DNA of 64,000 bases from positions 62,001-126,000 of the forward strand of contig MEPC01000016.1 of assembly GCA_001769655.1 (NCBI GenBank), in the 5' to 3' direction. A program made the position numbers and the translations under genes. Under the pieces are notes generated by a model that had not been told where the DNA came from, ran no database searches, and saw nothing but the letters and a program-made list of their open reading frames with translations. The stretch is from Bacteroidetes bacterium RIFCSPLOWO2_12_FULL_37_12 (GTDB taxonomy: Bacteria > Bacteroidota > Bacteroidia > 2-12-FULL-37-12). Below are positions 53,721 to 61,417 of the stretch, piece after piece (within the stretch, counting starts at the first letter, position 1; each line of letters opens with the position of its first letter).

Positions 53721-54200
53721 ATGGAACTCACTATCGGCTCAATCGCACCCGACTTTAAACTTTATGATACGGAGAAGAATCTTGTTTCGCTCTCTGATTA
53801 TAAAGGAAAAAATGTTGTACTCCTGTTTTTCCCACTCGCATTTTCAGGAGTATGCACTAAAGAGCTTTGCTCCGTAAGAGATGATTTTTCATCTTACGGA
53901 AATCTGAACGCAGAAATACTTGGAATTTCAATAGATTCTTTATTCACATTAGGAAAATTTAAACAAGCAGAAAACCTTGGCTTCAAATTACTTTCCGATT
54001 TTAATGCCGATGTTATTACTTCGTATGGGGTAAAATTTGATGTTTTCCCTTCGTTTCAATATAAAAATGTAGCCAAACGGGCGGCTTTTGTGATAGGACC
54101 CGATGGAAAAATAAAACATAAAGAAATTATGCCAACTCCCGGAGAAGTCCCAAGTTTTGATGCGATTAAAGAATGTCTGGGAGTATTAGTAGCACAATGA
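53721..54200 (+). CDS. Peroxiredoxin (AhpE/BCP-like)
   Basis: 159 residues from MELTIGSIAPDFKLY. The peroxidatic site is FFPLAFSGVCTKELCSVRD, where the first Cys lies in the usual T/G-x-x-C position, and an Arg later in the chain completes the site. A thioredoxin fold with the FxVGPDGKIKHKEIM-type strand is clear. It reduces hydrogen peroxide or organic peroxides. A longer frame starting at 53682 overlaps the promoter and was rejected. The gene is followed by an octamer repeat array and the NfeD-like gene. Confidence 0.9.
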   Translation: MELTIGSIAPDFKLYDTEKNLVSLSDYKGKNVVLLFFPLAFSGVCTKELCSVRDDFSSYGNLNAEILGISIDSLFTLGKFKQAENLGFKLLSDFNADVITSYGVKFDVFPSFQYKNVAKRAAFVIGPDGKIKHKEIMPTPGEVPSFDAIKECLGVLVAQ

Positions 54201-54221
54201 CTTTTTACCAGTTATCATTAA

Positions 54222-54275
54222 CCATTAATCATTTAACCATTCAACCATTTATCCATTCAACCATTTAACCATTTT
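54222..54275. repeat. 8-bp tandem repeat CCATTTAA/CCATTCAA before the NfeD gene
   Basis: About seven consecutive units (TCATTTAA, CCATTCAA, CCATTTAT, CCATTCAA, CCATTTAA and variants) end 8 bp before the start codon at 54283. Confidence 0.78.
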
Positions 54276-54282
54276 CTAATTT

Positions 54283-54756
54283 ATGCAGTGGTTCGCAATC
54301 ATATTGATATTAAGCGTAGGATTAATTTTATTAGTTGTAGAATTATTTTTTATTCCCGGAACTACTATTGTTGGAGTTTTTGGATCTGTGTTATTGATTG
54401 GAGGAATTTATCTTACCTATCACCTTTTTGGTAAGATGACAGGTCACATTGTTTTAGGTTCAACGGTTTTATTATCCACAGGGGCTTTATTATTAAGTTT
54501 AAGGGCAAAAACCTGGAAGTACTTTACTAACGAACAACAAATTACAGGAAAAGTAAACGTAGAAAATCTTGAAAATTTAAGCGTAGGAACTAAAGGAATA
54601 TCTTTGTCAGCTTTAAAACCTTATGGAATGGCACAGTTTGGAGAGCAAACACTGGAGGTAAGTTCTGAAAATGGTTTGATAAATCCTGATACAGAAATTG
54701 TTATTGTTAATATTTCTAATAATAAAGTGTCAGTAAGAAAACACAGTAAGGGTTGA
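54283..54756 (+). CDS. NfeD-like membrane protein (short form)
   Basis: 157 residues. Three hydrophobic segments (about 4-21, 25-46 and 54-71) are followed by a beta-rich OB-fold domain (about 85-150; GTKGISLSALKPYGMAQFGEQTLEVSS and IVIVNISNNKVSVRK). This is the short NfeD1b form that normally pairs with a flotillin-like protein in a two-gene unit. Here the FloA gene lies about 670 bp downstream, with a DUF4258/MqsA-like pair inserted. The protein is likely a partner of FloA in membrane microdomains. Confidence 0.85.
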   Translation: MQWFAIILILSVGLILLVVELFFIPGTTIVGVFGSVLLIGGIYLTYHLFGKMTGHIVLGSTVLLSTGALLLSLRAKTWKYFTNEQQITGKVNVENLENLSVGTKGISLSALKPYGMAQFGEQTLEVSSENGLINPDTEIVIVNISNNKVSVRKHSKG

Positions 54757-54803
54757 TACTGGAAAAAATAGAAAACATCAAATATTTCAATTTTTAACAT
54801 TTG

Positions 54804-54811
54804 TATTTTTG
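54804..54811 (+). promoter_or_regulatory. Bacteroidota -7 box (TATTTTTG) for the DUF4258 gene
   Basis: GTATTTTTGAC matches TAnnTTTG, 13 bp before the start at 54825, so the inserted pair may have its own promoter. Confidence 0.45.
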
Positions 54812-54824
54812 ACTTGGCTTTTCA

Positions 54825-55121
54825 ATGAATGAAAGTTGTTTATCAATAAAATATACAAACCATGCAATCGAATTTATGGCAAAACGAGGAATTACGGAAG
54901 AAGAAGTTGAATTTAGTATTCTTAAAGGAGAAACCATAGAATCATATCCCGAAGATAAACCTTTTCCTAGTAAACTTATACTTACTTTTGTAAATGGAAG
55001 ACCAATTCATATTGTACTAGCCAGGGATGAAAAGTCAAAAAAATGTTTTGTAGTTACAGCTTATGAGCCAACACTTGATAAATTTGAATTAAATTATAAA
55101 ACAAGAAAAAGACGTCTATGA
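54825..55121 (+). CDS. DUF4258 protein, probable toxin partner
   Basis: 98 residues. The core IKYTNHAIEFMAKRGITEEEVEFSILKGETIESYPED, then RPIHIVLARDEKSKKCFVVTAYEPTLDKF, is the DUF4258 pattern, an RNase-toxin-like (RelE/BrnT-related) fold with a conserved H near the start and a late Y-x-P. DUF4258 genes commonly precede a small zinc-finger gene, as here. The stop overlaps the next start by 4 bp (ATGA). The activity is not known; toxin function is an inference from gene order. Confidence 0.78.
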   Translation: MNESCLSIKYTNHAIEFMAKRGITEEEVEFSILKGETIESYPEDKPFPSKLILTFVNGRPIHIVLARDEKSKKCFVVTAYEPTLDKFELNYKTRKRRL

Positions 55122-55345
55122 CCTGTTTAATTTGTAAATCGGGTACTTATAAAGCCGGAAAAGTCACTGTGAAATTAGAGCGTGGTTCTTCTATTGTACT
55201 TATAAAAGAAACACCAGCTGAAGTTTGTGACACTTGCGGTAATTACTTACTTGACCAGAAAACAACAAGAGCAGTTTTAAAACATGCAAAAAATAGTTTT
55301 AAAAGTGGTGCTGAATTAGAAGTAAGCAAAATGATCTTAGCATGA
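55118..55345 (+). CDS. YgiT/MqsA-type zinc-finger protein, probable antitoxin
   Basis: 75 residues. Two CxxC pairs (C3/C6 and C37/C40) form the zinc-binding N-terminal domain of MqsA-like antitoxins. The C-terminal helix-turn-helix of full-length MqsA is absent; only a short helical tail (TRAVLKHAKNSFKSGAELEVSKMI) remains. The 4-bp overlap with DUF4258 makes co-translation likely. In MqsA the zinc domain neutralises the toxin and the missing domain represses the promoter, so this form may not regulate transcription. Confidence 0.78.
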   Translation: MTCLICKSGTYKAGKVTVKLERGSSIVLIKETPAEVCDTCGNYLLDQKTTRAVLKHAKNSFKSGAELEVSKMILA

Positions 55346-55360
55346 TTTGTTTACAAAAAC

Positions 55361-55424
55361 TAATGACTAATGACCAATAATCAATAATCAATAATAAATA
55401 ACCAATAACCAATAACCAATAAAT
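55361..55424. repeat. 7-bp tandem repeat CAATAAC/CAATAAT before the FloA gene
   Basis: Nine consecutive 7-bp units (two TAATGAC, three CAATAAT, one AAATAAC, two CAATAAC, one CAATAAA) end 4 bp before the ATG at 55428. Confidence 0.78.
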
Positions 55425-55427
55425 CAC

Positions 55428-56411
55428 ATGGAACCACTACTATTACTCGGCGCAATCATCGGAATTCTGATTCTTGTTTTCACACTATTCTATTTTGTAC
55501 CAATAGGATTATGGATAACGGCAATTTTTGCTAATGTCAAAGTCAGCATTCTTGACCTCATTGGGATGAGGATAAGAAAAGTACCCCCTTCCATCATTGT
55601 AAACGCACTCATAACAGCCAATAAGGCGGGATTAAACCTAACTTTAACGGCAATTGAGACGCACTACCTCGCAGGGGGTGATGTTAATAATGTTATAAAA
55701 GCGCTTATCTCTGCAGATAAGGCAAACATTCCTTTGGATTTCAAAGCCGCAACCGCCATTAATCTTGCCGGAAGAGATGTATTTGAAGCGGTTCAATTAA
55801 CTGTAAATCCCCGTGTCATTAATACACCCAAAGTAACAGCGGTAGCAAAAAACGGAATACAGTTAATTTGTGAAGCAAGGGTTACAGTTCGTGCTAATAT
55901 TGGGAGATTGGTGGGTGGTGCGGGAGAACAAACCATTCTTGCAAGGGTAGGTGAAGGGATTGTAACATCTATTGGCTCTGCCACTGACCATAAACACGTT
56001 CTGGAAAATCCTGATTCAATTTCAAAAGTGGTCCTTGCAAAGGGGTTGGATTCGGGAACCGCCTTTGAAATATTATCTATTGATATAGCCGATATTGATA
56101 TTGGTAAAAATATCGGAGCACAGCTTCAAACCGATCAGGCAGAAGCTGATCTTAAAGTAGCCCGTGCAAAAGCGGAAGAACGTCGTGCTATGGCAGTTGC
56201 TTCCGAGCAGGAGCAGAAAGCCGCCGCACAGGAAGCCCGTGTGAAAGTGATCCTCGCCGAAGCTGAAATTCCCAAAGCAATTTCTACGGCTTTTATTTCC
56301 GGTAATCTCGGTGTAATGGACTATTACAAAATGAAAAACATTCAGTCAGACACACACATGCGTGATTCCATTGGAGGAACGGAAAAAACGGAAGGGGAGA
56401 AGGCGGAATAG
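55428..56411 (+). CDS. floA: Flotillin-like protein FloA
   Basis: 327 residues. One N-terminal membrane hairpin (about 5-35) is followed by the UPF0365/FloA core ([59 protein letters not shown]) and an Ala/Glu-rich coiled coil (about 235-275; [21 protein letters not shown]). FloA forms membrane microdomains in the inner membrane and normally pairs with NfeD. It lies 82 bp after the MqsA-like gene; the 7-bp array covers nearly all of that gap. The C-terminus ends in a charged tail ([12 protein letters not shown]). Confidence 0.93.
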   Translation: MEPLLLLGAIIGILILVFTLFYFVPIGLWITAIFANVKVSILDLIGMRIRKVPPSIIVNALITANKAGLNLTLTAIETHYLAGGDVNNVIKALISADKANIPLDFKAATAINLAGRDVFEAVQLTVNPRVINTPKVTAVAKNGIQLICEARVTVRANIGRLVGGAGEQTILARVGEGIVTSIGSATDHKHVLENPDSISKVVLAKGLDSGTAFEILSIDIADIDIGKNIGAQLQTDQAEADLKVARAKAEERRAMAVASEQEQKAAAQEARVKVILAEAEIPKAISTAFISGNLGVMDYYKMKNIQSDTHMRDSIGGTEKTEGEKAE

Positions 56412-56557
56412 GGGAGGGGAATGTTTTTGAGCAAGGAGTAACGATTTTTGATTATAGAAGTGAAAAACATGGTGTTTTTGTAAATTAAATTTGATACCGG
56501 TAGCTCTAATTTACATTGTATTTTGGAGTTATATACGCTAGATTTATCAATTTCCTT

Positions 56558-57466
56558 TCACACCGGCTCTTTCACCGCTTTGATAAATATATCATTCAAA
56601 TGTGGAATGGCTTCTCTGAAAGAATGGATAGTGGCATTGAGTAAAAGTGATTGCAGGAACTGATTCGATGATTGCGGAGGTTTAATTTTTACTTCCATGG
56701 AAAAAAAACCCGGCTCGGTTTCCTTATGATTGATCACTTCAAATCCGTTGCTAATAATGTCCAACGAGTTCAAACTTTCATATTCAACCTGATAGGTGTG
56801 GGTTCTGAAGTCCTTTTTAATCTGACGTACTTCTCCTTCAAGAATTTTTTTTGATTTATTAATCAATACAATCCGTTCACAAATTTCCTCTACACTTTCC
56901 ATTCTGTGTGTGGAAAGGATAATAGTGGCGCCCTCATTTTTTAAACGCATAATTTCACTCATGATTAATTGAGTATTAACCGGGTCAAAACCGGTAAATG
57001 GCTCATCTAAGATAATGAGGTTTGGCTTATGAACTACAGTAGCAATGAATTGGATTTTCTGTTGCATCCCTTTTGATAAGTCCTCAATTTTTTTATCCCA
57101 CCAACTTTTTATTTCAAGCCGTTCAAACCAGAATTTCACCTCTTTTACTGCATTGGAATATTCCATATCTTTCAACTGAGCGAGATAAAGAAGCAATTCA
57201 CCCACTTTCATTTTTTTGTATAAACCTCTTTCTTCCGGTAAGTAACCGATTTGTGAAATCTGTTTACGGTTTAACTTTTCACCGTTAAACACGATCTCAC
57301 CCGAATCAGCGCCGGTAATCTGATTTATTATACGGATCAATGTGGTCTTTCCCGCCCCGTTTGGACCCAATAACCCAAAAACACACCGGCTGGGTATTTC
57401 GAAACTTACATCATTCAAAGCAGTTGTGCTTTGAAATTGTTTACTTACATGTTGGATGGAGAGCAT
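56558..57466 (-). CDS. ABC transporter ATP-binding protein, no permease nearby
   Basis: 302 residues. Walker A GPNGAGKTT (34-42), signature LSKGMQQK, Walker B LIILDEPFTGFDP and the H-loop LSTHR are intact. The C-terminal 80 residues form the extra beta-rich domain (DUF4162) seen in NatA-type subunits. Such ATPases usually pair with a membrane permease gene next door; here the neighbours are a convergent floA and an SGNH hydrolase on the same strand, 13 bp upstream. Either the permease is elsewhere or has been lost. Confidence 0.88.
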   Translation of the reverse strand: MLSIQHVSKQFQSTTALNDVSFEIPSRCVFGLLGPNGAGKTTLIRIINQITGADSGEIVFNGEKLNRKQISQIGYLPEERGLYKKMKVGELLLYLAQLKDMEYSNAVKEVKFWFERLEIKSWWDKKIEDLSKGMQQKIQFIATVVHKPNLIILDEPFTGFDPVNTQLIMSEIMRLKNEGATIILSTHRMESVEEICERIVLINKSKKILEGEVRQIKKDFRTHTYQVEYESLNSLDIISNGFEVINHKETEPGFFSMEVKIKPPQSSNQFLQSLLLNATIHSFREAIPHLNDIFIKAVKEPV

Positions 57467-57479
57467 GATTTAAAAGAGT

Positions 57480-59255
57480 TTATTGAATTACAATTTCACG
57501 CGTGGTAATTATTTTTTGAGCCGCATCTAAAATTTGAATGTGATAAATGCCCCTGGAAGTCCATTTTGTTAAATCAATCTCATACAATGGCTGATTTGAA
57601 AAAGTTGTAAATATCACCTGGCTTAATGGATTTGTAATGATTATTTTATAATCGCTTATCAAAGAAAAATTACCCGTATTTATATATAATACTGTTGTTG
57701 CCGGATTTGGAAAAATTTTAATTGTATTAAAAAAATTATCAGGTTTGTATTCTGCCAGCAGAAATTTAATAAATAATGTATCGGTAATAGAAATATGCAC
57801 AGTGTCATATAGTATATATCTGGCTGTGTCATTAATAATAATATTGGTTGTATCAAATATTGTTATAAAGGACGAATCAGTTACAGTAATAAAAAGAGTA
57901 TCATATACAACAAATCGGGTGGTATCATTAATCAATAGGTGAGTAGTATCGTAAATCGTTTGATATAGAGTATCAGTTATCACATAATTAACTGTATCAA
58001 CTATCTGAATGTGTGTTGTATCATTAATTAAAATGTGAGTTGTATCGTAAACGGTTTCATAAGTAGTATCTTTAATAATATAATGAATAGTATCTGTAAT
58101 CTGAATCCGTATAGTATCATAACTTGTATGATAAATGGTATCAGATACAAAAGCTGAATCCTGTCCGGATGGAAGATTTAAAATGTCATTTATGTAAATA
58201 CTTAATGTTTTGTACATTCTGAAAATACCTAAGTCATTCAAATGGACTCCGTCAACCGTTCCTTCATGATCTTTCCCTATGATATTTTCACTGGAAATGT
58301 AATACAAATGAGTATAGGTTTTGCTCAATTGGTCAAAAACATCTCTCAGGGTTTGATTTTGTTGTCGAATATAATCCAAACTATTGATTGTGGATGATGT
58401 TTTGTAAAATGAGTTTTCACGCACGATACTTTCCATGAAAATTATAGGTAAAGTGTCGTTTATTGATTTTACATATTCAACTAATAAGGGCAAATTTTTT
58501 AAAATAGTATCGGGAGGGGAGTTGGGTGTGCAATCTAAAAACAATAAAGAAGGATTTGCTGTCATAAAATATTTCGCAATTTCCGTTTCAAAAAATCCAT
58601 TTCCAGAAAAACCTAAATTTATTATTTCTTTGTTTAGTTCTCTTGCAAGTAAACCACAATAAGTCATTCCGGGTCTGGAAGCCGATGCCCCCTGGGTAAT
58701 GCTTGTTCCATAAAAAATAATGGGATTGATTGTGTCTATAATAGTTTCAGTTGATTTAGAAATAGTAGCAGAGACATCTATTCCTATTTCAAGGTTAGTA
58801 ATTTCATCATACAGAGGCAGGTTCAATAAAAATTCTCTTTCTTCCGAAGTCATGTTGCTGATTATTACAGTATCATTATCCTTTTTACCTGATGGCAGAG
58901 CAACACCGGCATACTGCCATTTATTATTCTGGTACGAATACAAATCAAACCCTTTTACCGCCGTGGGTGCCATAAAAGCATAATAGGAATTGCGTAATAA
59001 ACTCCACTTAATTCTTAGGATGCTTGAATTTGTTTTAAAGCGAATTCCAAGCCCGGTAGAAAATTTTGATAAATTATAAATCGCAGTCCTCGTAGTATAG
59101 AAGGAACTATCCGGTAAACGATTAAATCCTGTACAGTTTGGTAGTTGCCCGATTATATCAAATGTATCTGCCTTAACATATCTAATTGACTGCGAAAAAC
59201 AGAAATTAATGGATGCAATATTAAGTAGTAAAAATATTTTAAAAGTATTTTTCAT
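57480..59255 (-). CDS. SGNH/GDSL hydrolase with octapeptide repeats and T9SS sorting domain
   Basis: 591 residues. Signal peptide (1-22); an N-terminal beta-sandwich (about 25-165), as in the SGNH_hydro N-domain; SGNH hydrolase domain (about 177-360) with block I FYGTSITQG (S185), NLGFSGNG and block V DGVHLND (D335, H338); sixteen octapeptide repeats (372-498); and a type IX secretion C-terminal domain (about 515-591) starting IFPNPATTVLYI. It should be secreted and anchored at the cell surface, removing acyl groups from a glycan. The ABC ATPase gene begins 13 bp after its stop. Confidence 0.88.
   Translation of the reverse strand: MKNTFKIFLLLNIASINFCFSQSIRYVKADTFDIIGQLPNCTGFNRLPDSSFYTTRTAIYNLSKFSTGLGIRFKTNSSILRIKWSLLRNSYYAFMAPTAVKGFDLYSYQNNKWQYAGVALPSGKKDNDTVIISNMTSEEREFLLNLPLYDEITNLEIGIDVSATISKSTETIIDTINPIIFYGTSITQGASASRPGMTYCGLLARELNKEIINLGFSGNGFFETEIAKYFMTANPSLLFLDCTPNSPPDTILKNLPLLVEYVKSINDTLPIIFMESIVRENSFYKTSSTINSLDYIRQQNQTLRDVFDQLSKTYTHLYYISSENIIGKDHEGTVDGVHLNDLGIFRMYKTLSIYINDILNLPSGQDSAFVSDTIYHTSYDTIRIQITDTIHYIIKDTTYETVYDTTHILINDTTHIQIVDTVNYVITDTLYQTIYDTTHLLINDTTRFVVYDTLFITVTDSSFITIFDTTNIIINDTARYILYDTVHISITDTLFIKFLLAEYKPDNFFNTIKIFPNPATTVLYINTGNFSLISDYKIIITNPLSQVIFTTFSNQPLYEIDLTKWTSRGIYHIQILDAAQKIITTREIVIQ
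57762..58142 (-). repeat. Sixteen octapeptide (D-T-x6) repeats in the SGNH hydrolase
   Basis: From D372 to F498 an Asp-Thr (one Asp-Ser) pair recurs every 8 residues without a single insertion. Typical units are DTTHILIN, DTVNYVIT, DTLYQTIY and DTARYILY, with alternating hydrophobic residues. Units also recur in sets of four (32 residues, 96 bp). Confidence 0.92.
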
Positions 59256-59423
59256 TTATCCATAAAATAAATTTGAAAGCATTAAAAAATCTGCGTATCA
59301 TAAGATGATTGCCTTAGACATATACAAAACCACAATTTATTACATGTTAACGATGTTTAAATTCCAAATTTATTAGTATTTCTGAGTTCCTTTTTATATA
59401 TTTTCCTGTAGATCCGGTTTCCT

Positions 59424-60164
59424 TTATTTCCTTACAGGCAGGTTCCGGTTAATAAACATTTGTAAATCCTGATTTTTGCTATGTTTCATATCGCCCGGAG
59501 TGCCATCAAAAGCAATTCTACCCCTTTCAAGAAAAATTACCCTGTTAGCTATTTTTTCTACGGTAACTATATCGTGAGTAATAATAATGGAAGTCACCTT
59601 TTCATTACGGGATGAAATACTCGCAATCAGATTATCAATGTTGTCGGAGTTGACAGGATCAAGTCCGGTAGTGGGCTCGTCATAAATGATATATCGTGGA
59701 TTCGTAATAAGCGCTCTTGCTACTGCCACTCTTTTTCGCATTCCACCGCTTAACTCGTCGGGATATTTGTTTTCTATATTGTTCAATCCGACTTTAGCCA
59801 GCGTGCTGGTGACATGCTCCGAAATTTCTTTTGGCTTCATCTTACCTTCTTCATAAAGCGCAATCCCCACGTTCTCCAGTATGGTAAGAGAGTCAAACAA
59901 TGCGCTTCCCTGGAAAACATACCCGAAATTTACCCTGACCTTATCCCAATCATTTTCAGAAAATTCTTTTGTATTTAATCCATCAATAAATATTTCTCCA
60001 TCGTCCTTTTCAAGAAGACCGATAATTAGCTTGACAAGAACAGATTTTCCTGTACCGCTTTTTCCGATGACACATAATCGTTCACCATCATATATATCTA
60101 AATCAATGTCATCAATAACGACATTAGTTCCAAAGGATTTTCTTAAATTTCTGATTGAAATCAT
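59424..60164 (-). CDS. ABC transporter ATP-binding protein, MlaF-like
   Basis: 246 residues. Walker A GKSGTGKS (34-41), signature LSGGMRKR, Walker B YIIYDEPTTGLDP, and the H-loop IIITHD are conserved. The sequence around the Q-loop and GGMRKRVAVARAL is close to MlaF, the ATPase of the phospholipid-transport system at the inner membrane. MlaE permease and MlaD are not next to it. Its start overlaps the stop of the formimidoylglutamase-like gene by 4 bp, so the two are translated together, which is unusual for an mla gene. Confidence 0.85.
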   Translation of the reverse strand: MISIRNLRKSFGTNVVIDDIDLDIYDGERLCVIGKSGTGKSVLVKLIIGLLEKDDGEIFIDGLNTKEFSENDWDKVRVNFGYVFQGSALFDSLTILENVGIALYEEGKMKPKEISEHVTSTLAKVGLNNIENKYPDELSGGMRKRVAVARALITNPRYIIYDEPTTGLDPVNSDNIDNLIASISSRNEKVTSIIITHDIVTVEKIANRVIFLERGRIAFDGTPGDMKHSKNQDLQMFINRNLPVRK

Positions 60165-61324
60165 ATAAATTTTGAATGTGTTTTAAGCCAACGATCCGGA
60201 ATATCCCCACTCATGGTTGCCAGATAATCCTGGTAAGTGCAAGGTACAATTGAAGAACGCTGGTATATAAATTTTTCCTGCGGAAAAGGAACTTCCATCC
60301 ACCAACGGTCTGTAAGGGTACTTTTATAAAATATTATTGCATGTGGATTTTGTTTTAGTGTCACAGTGAATTTTACAAATTGATTGGAATGAAAATCCCG
60401 GTCATGCTTGCGATGATAAAAACCTTCCATAAAATACCAAATCATGGTTGCAACAATGTTCGCGCTTTGCATCCGGTTGTCAAGGTCAGGATTATATTCA
60501 TAAATTCCAAAAGAGGAAACTTTATCACTCATCCCTGAATACCAGCTTATCTGACACGCTTCTTCGCCACTTAATCCGAAAGAGTGTGAATGAAAACATC
60601 CCGGCGAATCGGAAATACGCAGGGATGACAAATCCACACTCACCATATCTGAAAATCGTATTAATGGCTCACAATTTTCTATATTCTTTTTTAAATCGCC
60701 AATTCGGATAAAATCAAATTTAAGTTTTTCCATCATGTCTATTTCTTTCTGAGTCACCAGAAATGATTGAAATCCCAGATGTGAATAATTAAACAAATAA
60801 TTTGGGTCATGCAAAAATAAGCGATGCAAATGCATCTTGTTCATTCCTTTAGTTTCGTCCTCACCCAAATCAAAAGAAGAATCAACATTTACAACCGTAA
60901 TCTGGTGACCTAATTGCTGGTATACACGGTATTGTGCATAAGTGATATCATGACTTCCGCCGATTAAAACAGGAATTATGTTATTCTTTATTAACTGAAA
61001 GCATGCCTCCTGAACTCTGGTAAATGTATTTTCAAGAGTTTCGCCGGTTCTTAAATTTCCAAGGTCAGCAATCCGGTAAGGCACATTGCTTCTTTTTAGA
61101 TTGTAAAGCATCTGTCTTATAAAATCGGGTCCTTTGGAACAGGATTTATTTTCATTGGAACCACGCGCTTCTTCTATTCCGAAAATAGCTATATTTGTTT
61201 GCGAAAGATCCGGAAAAACATCAAGGTATTTATTAAGAACATGGTACAAAGTATCAGGAGATTCTTTTCCTGCGAGTAAAACCTGCTGGTTTTCGATGGG
61301 TTCAAAAAGATGGGATATTTCCAT
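60161..61324 (-). CDS. Formimidoylglutamase/ureohydrolase-family protein with altered metal ligands
   Basis: 387 residues. The fold is clear from IGGSHDITYAQY (121-132) and VNVDSSFDLG (145-154). In active ureohydrolases the second motif reads D-A-H-x-D; here the His is replaced by Ser150. In the third motif, SVDLSSL, the second Asp of D-x-D is Ser233. The remaining ligands (H125, D148, D152, D231) are present. The rest (GEEACQISWYSGMSDK, FGIYEYNPDLDNR) follows the Bacteroidota version of the family. Hydrolase activity on formiminoglutamate is therefore uncertain. Confidence 0.8.
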   Translation of the reverse strand: MEISHLFEPIENQQVLLAGKESPDTLYHVLNKYLDVFPDLSQTNIAIFGIEEARGSNENKSCSKGPDFIRQMLYNLKRSNVPYRIADLGNLRTGETLENTFTRVQEACFQLIKNNIIPVLIGGSHDITYAQYRVYQQLGHQITVVNVDSSFDLGEDETKGMNKMHLHRLFLHDPNYLFNYSHLGFQSFLVTQKEIDMMEKLKFDFIRIGDLKKNIENCEPLIRFSDMVSVDLSSLRISDSPGCFHSHSFGLSGEEACQISWYSGMSDKVSSFGIYEYNPDLDNRMQSANIVATMIWYFMEGFYHRKHDRDFHSNQFVKFTVTLKQNPHAIIFYKSTLTDRWWMEVPFPQEKFIYQRSSIVPCTYQDYLATMSGDIPDRWLKTHSKFI

Positions 61325-61361
61325 TTTATCAGCGTGGTTTCAAAGATATGGATTTTTTTAG

Positions 61362-61417
61362 GAATTTAACCATTTAACCATATAACCATTTAACCAAATA
61401 ACTATTAAACCATGATT
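61362..61417. repeat. 8-bp tandem repeat CCATTTAA that contains a start codon
   Basis: Units CCATTTAA, CCATATAA, CCATTTAA, CCAAATAA, CTATTAAA and CCATGATT follow in phase from 61370. The last unit supplies the ATG of the epimerase gene at 61412. Confidence 0.78.
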
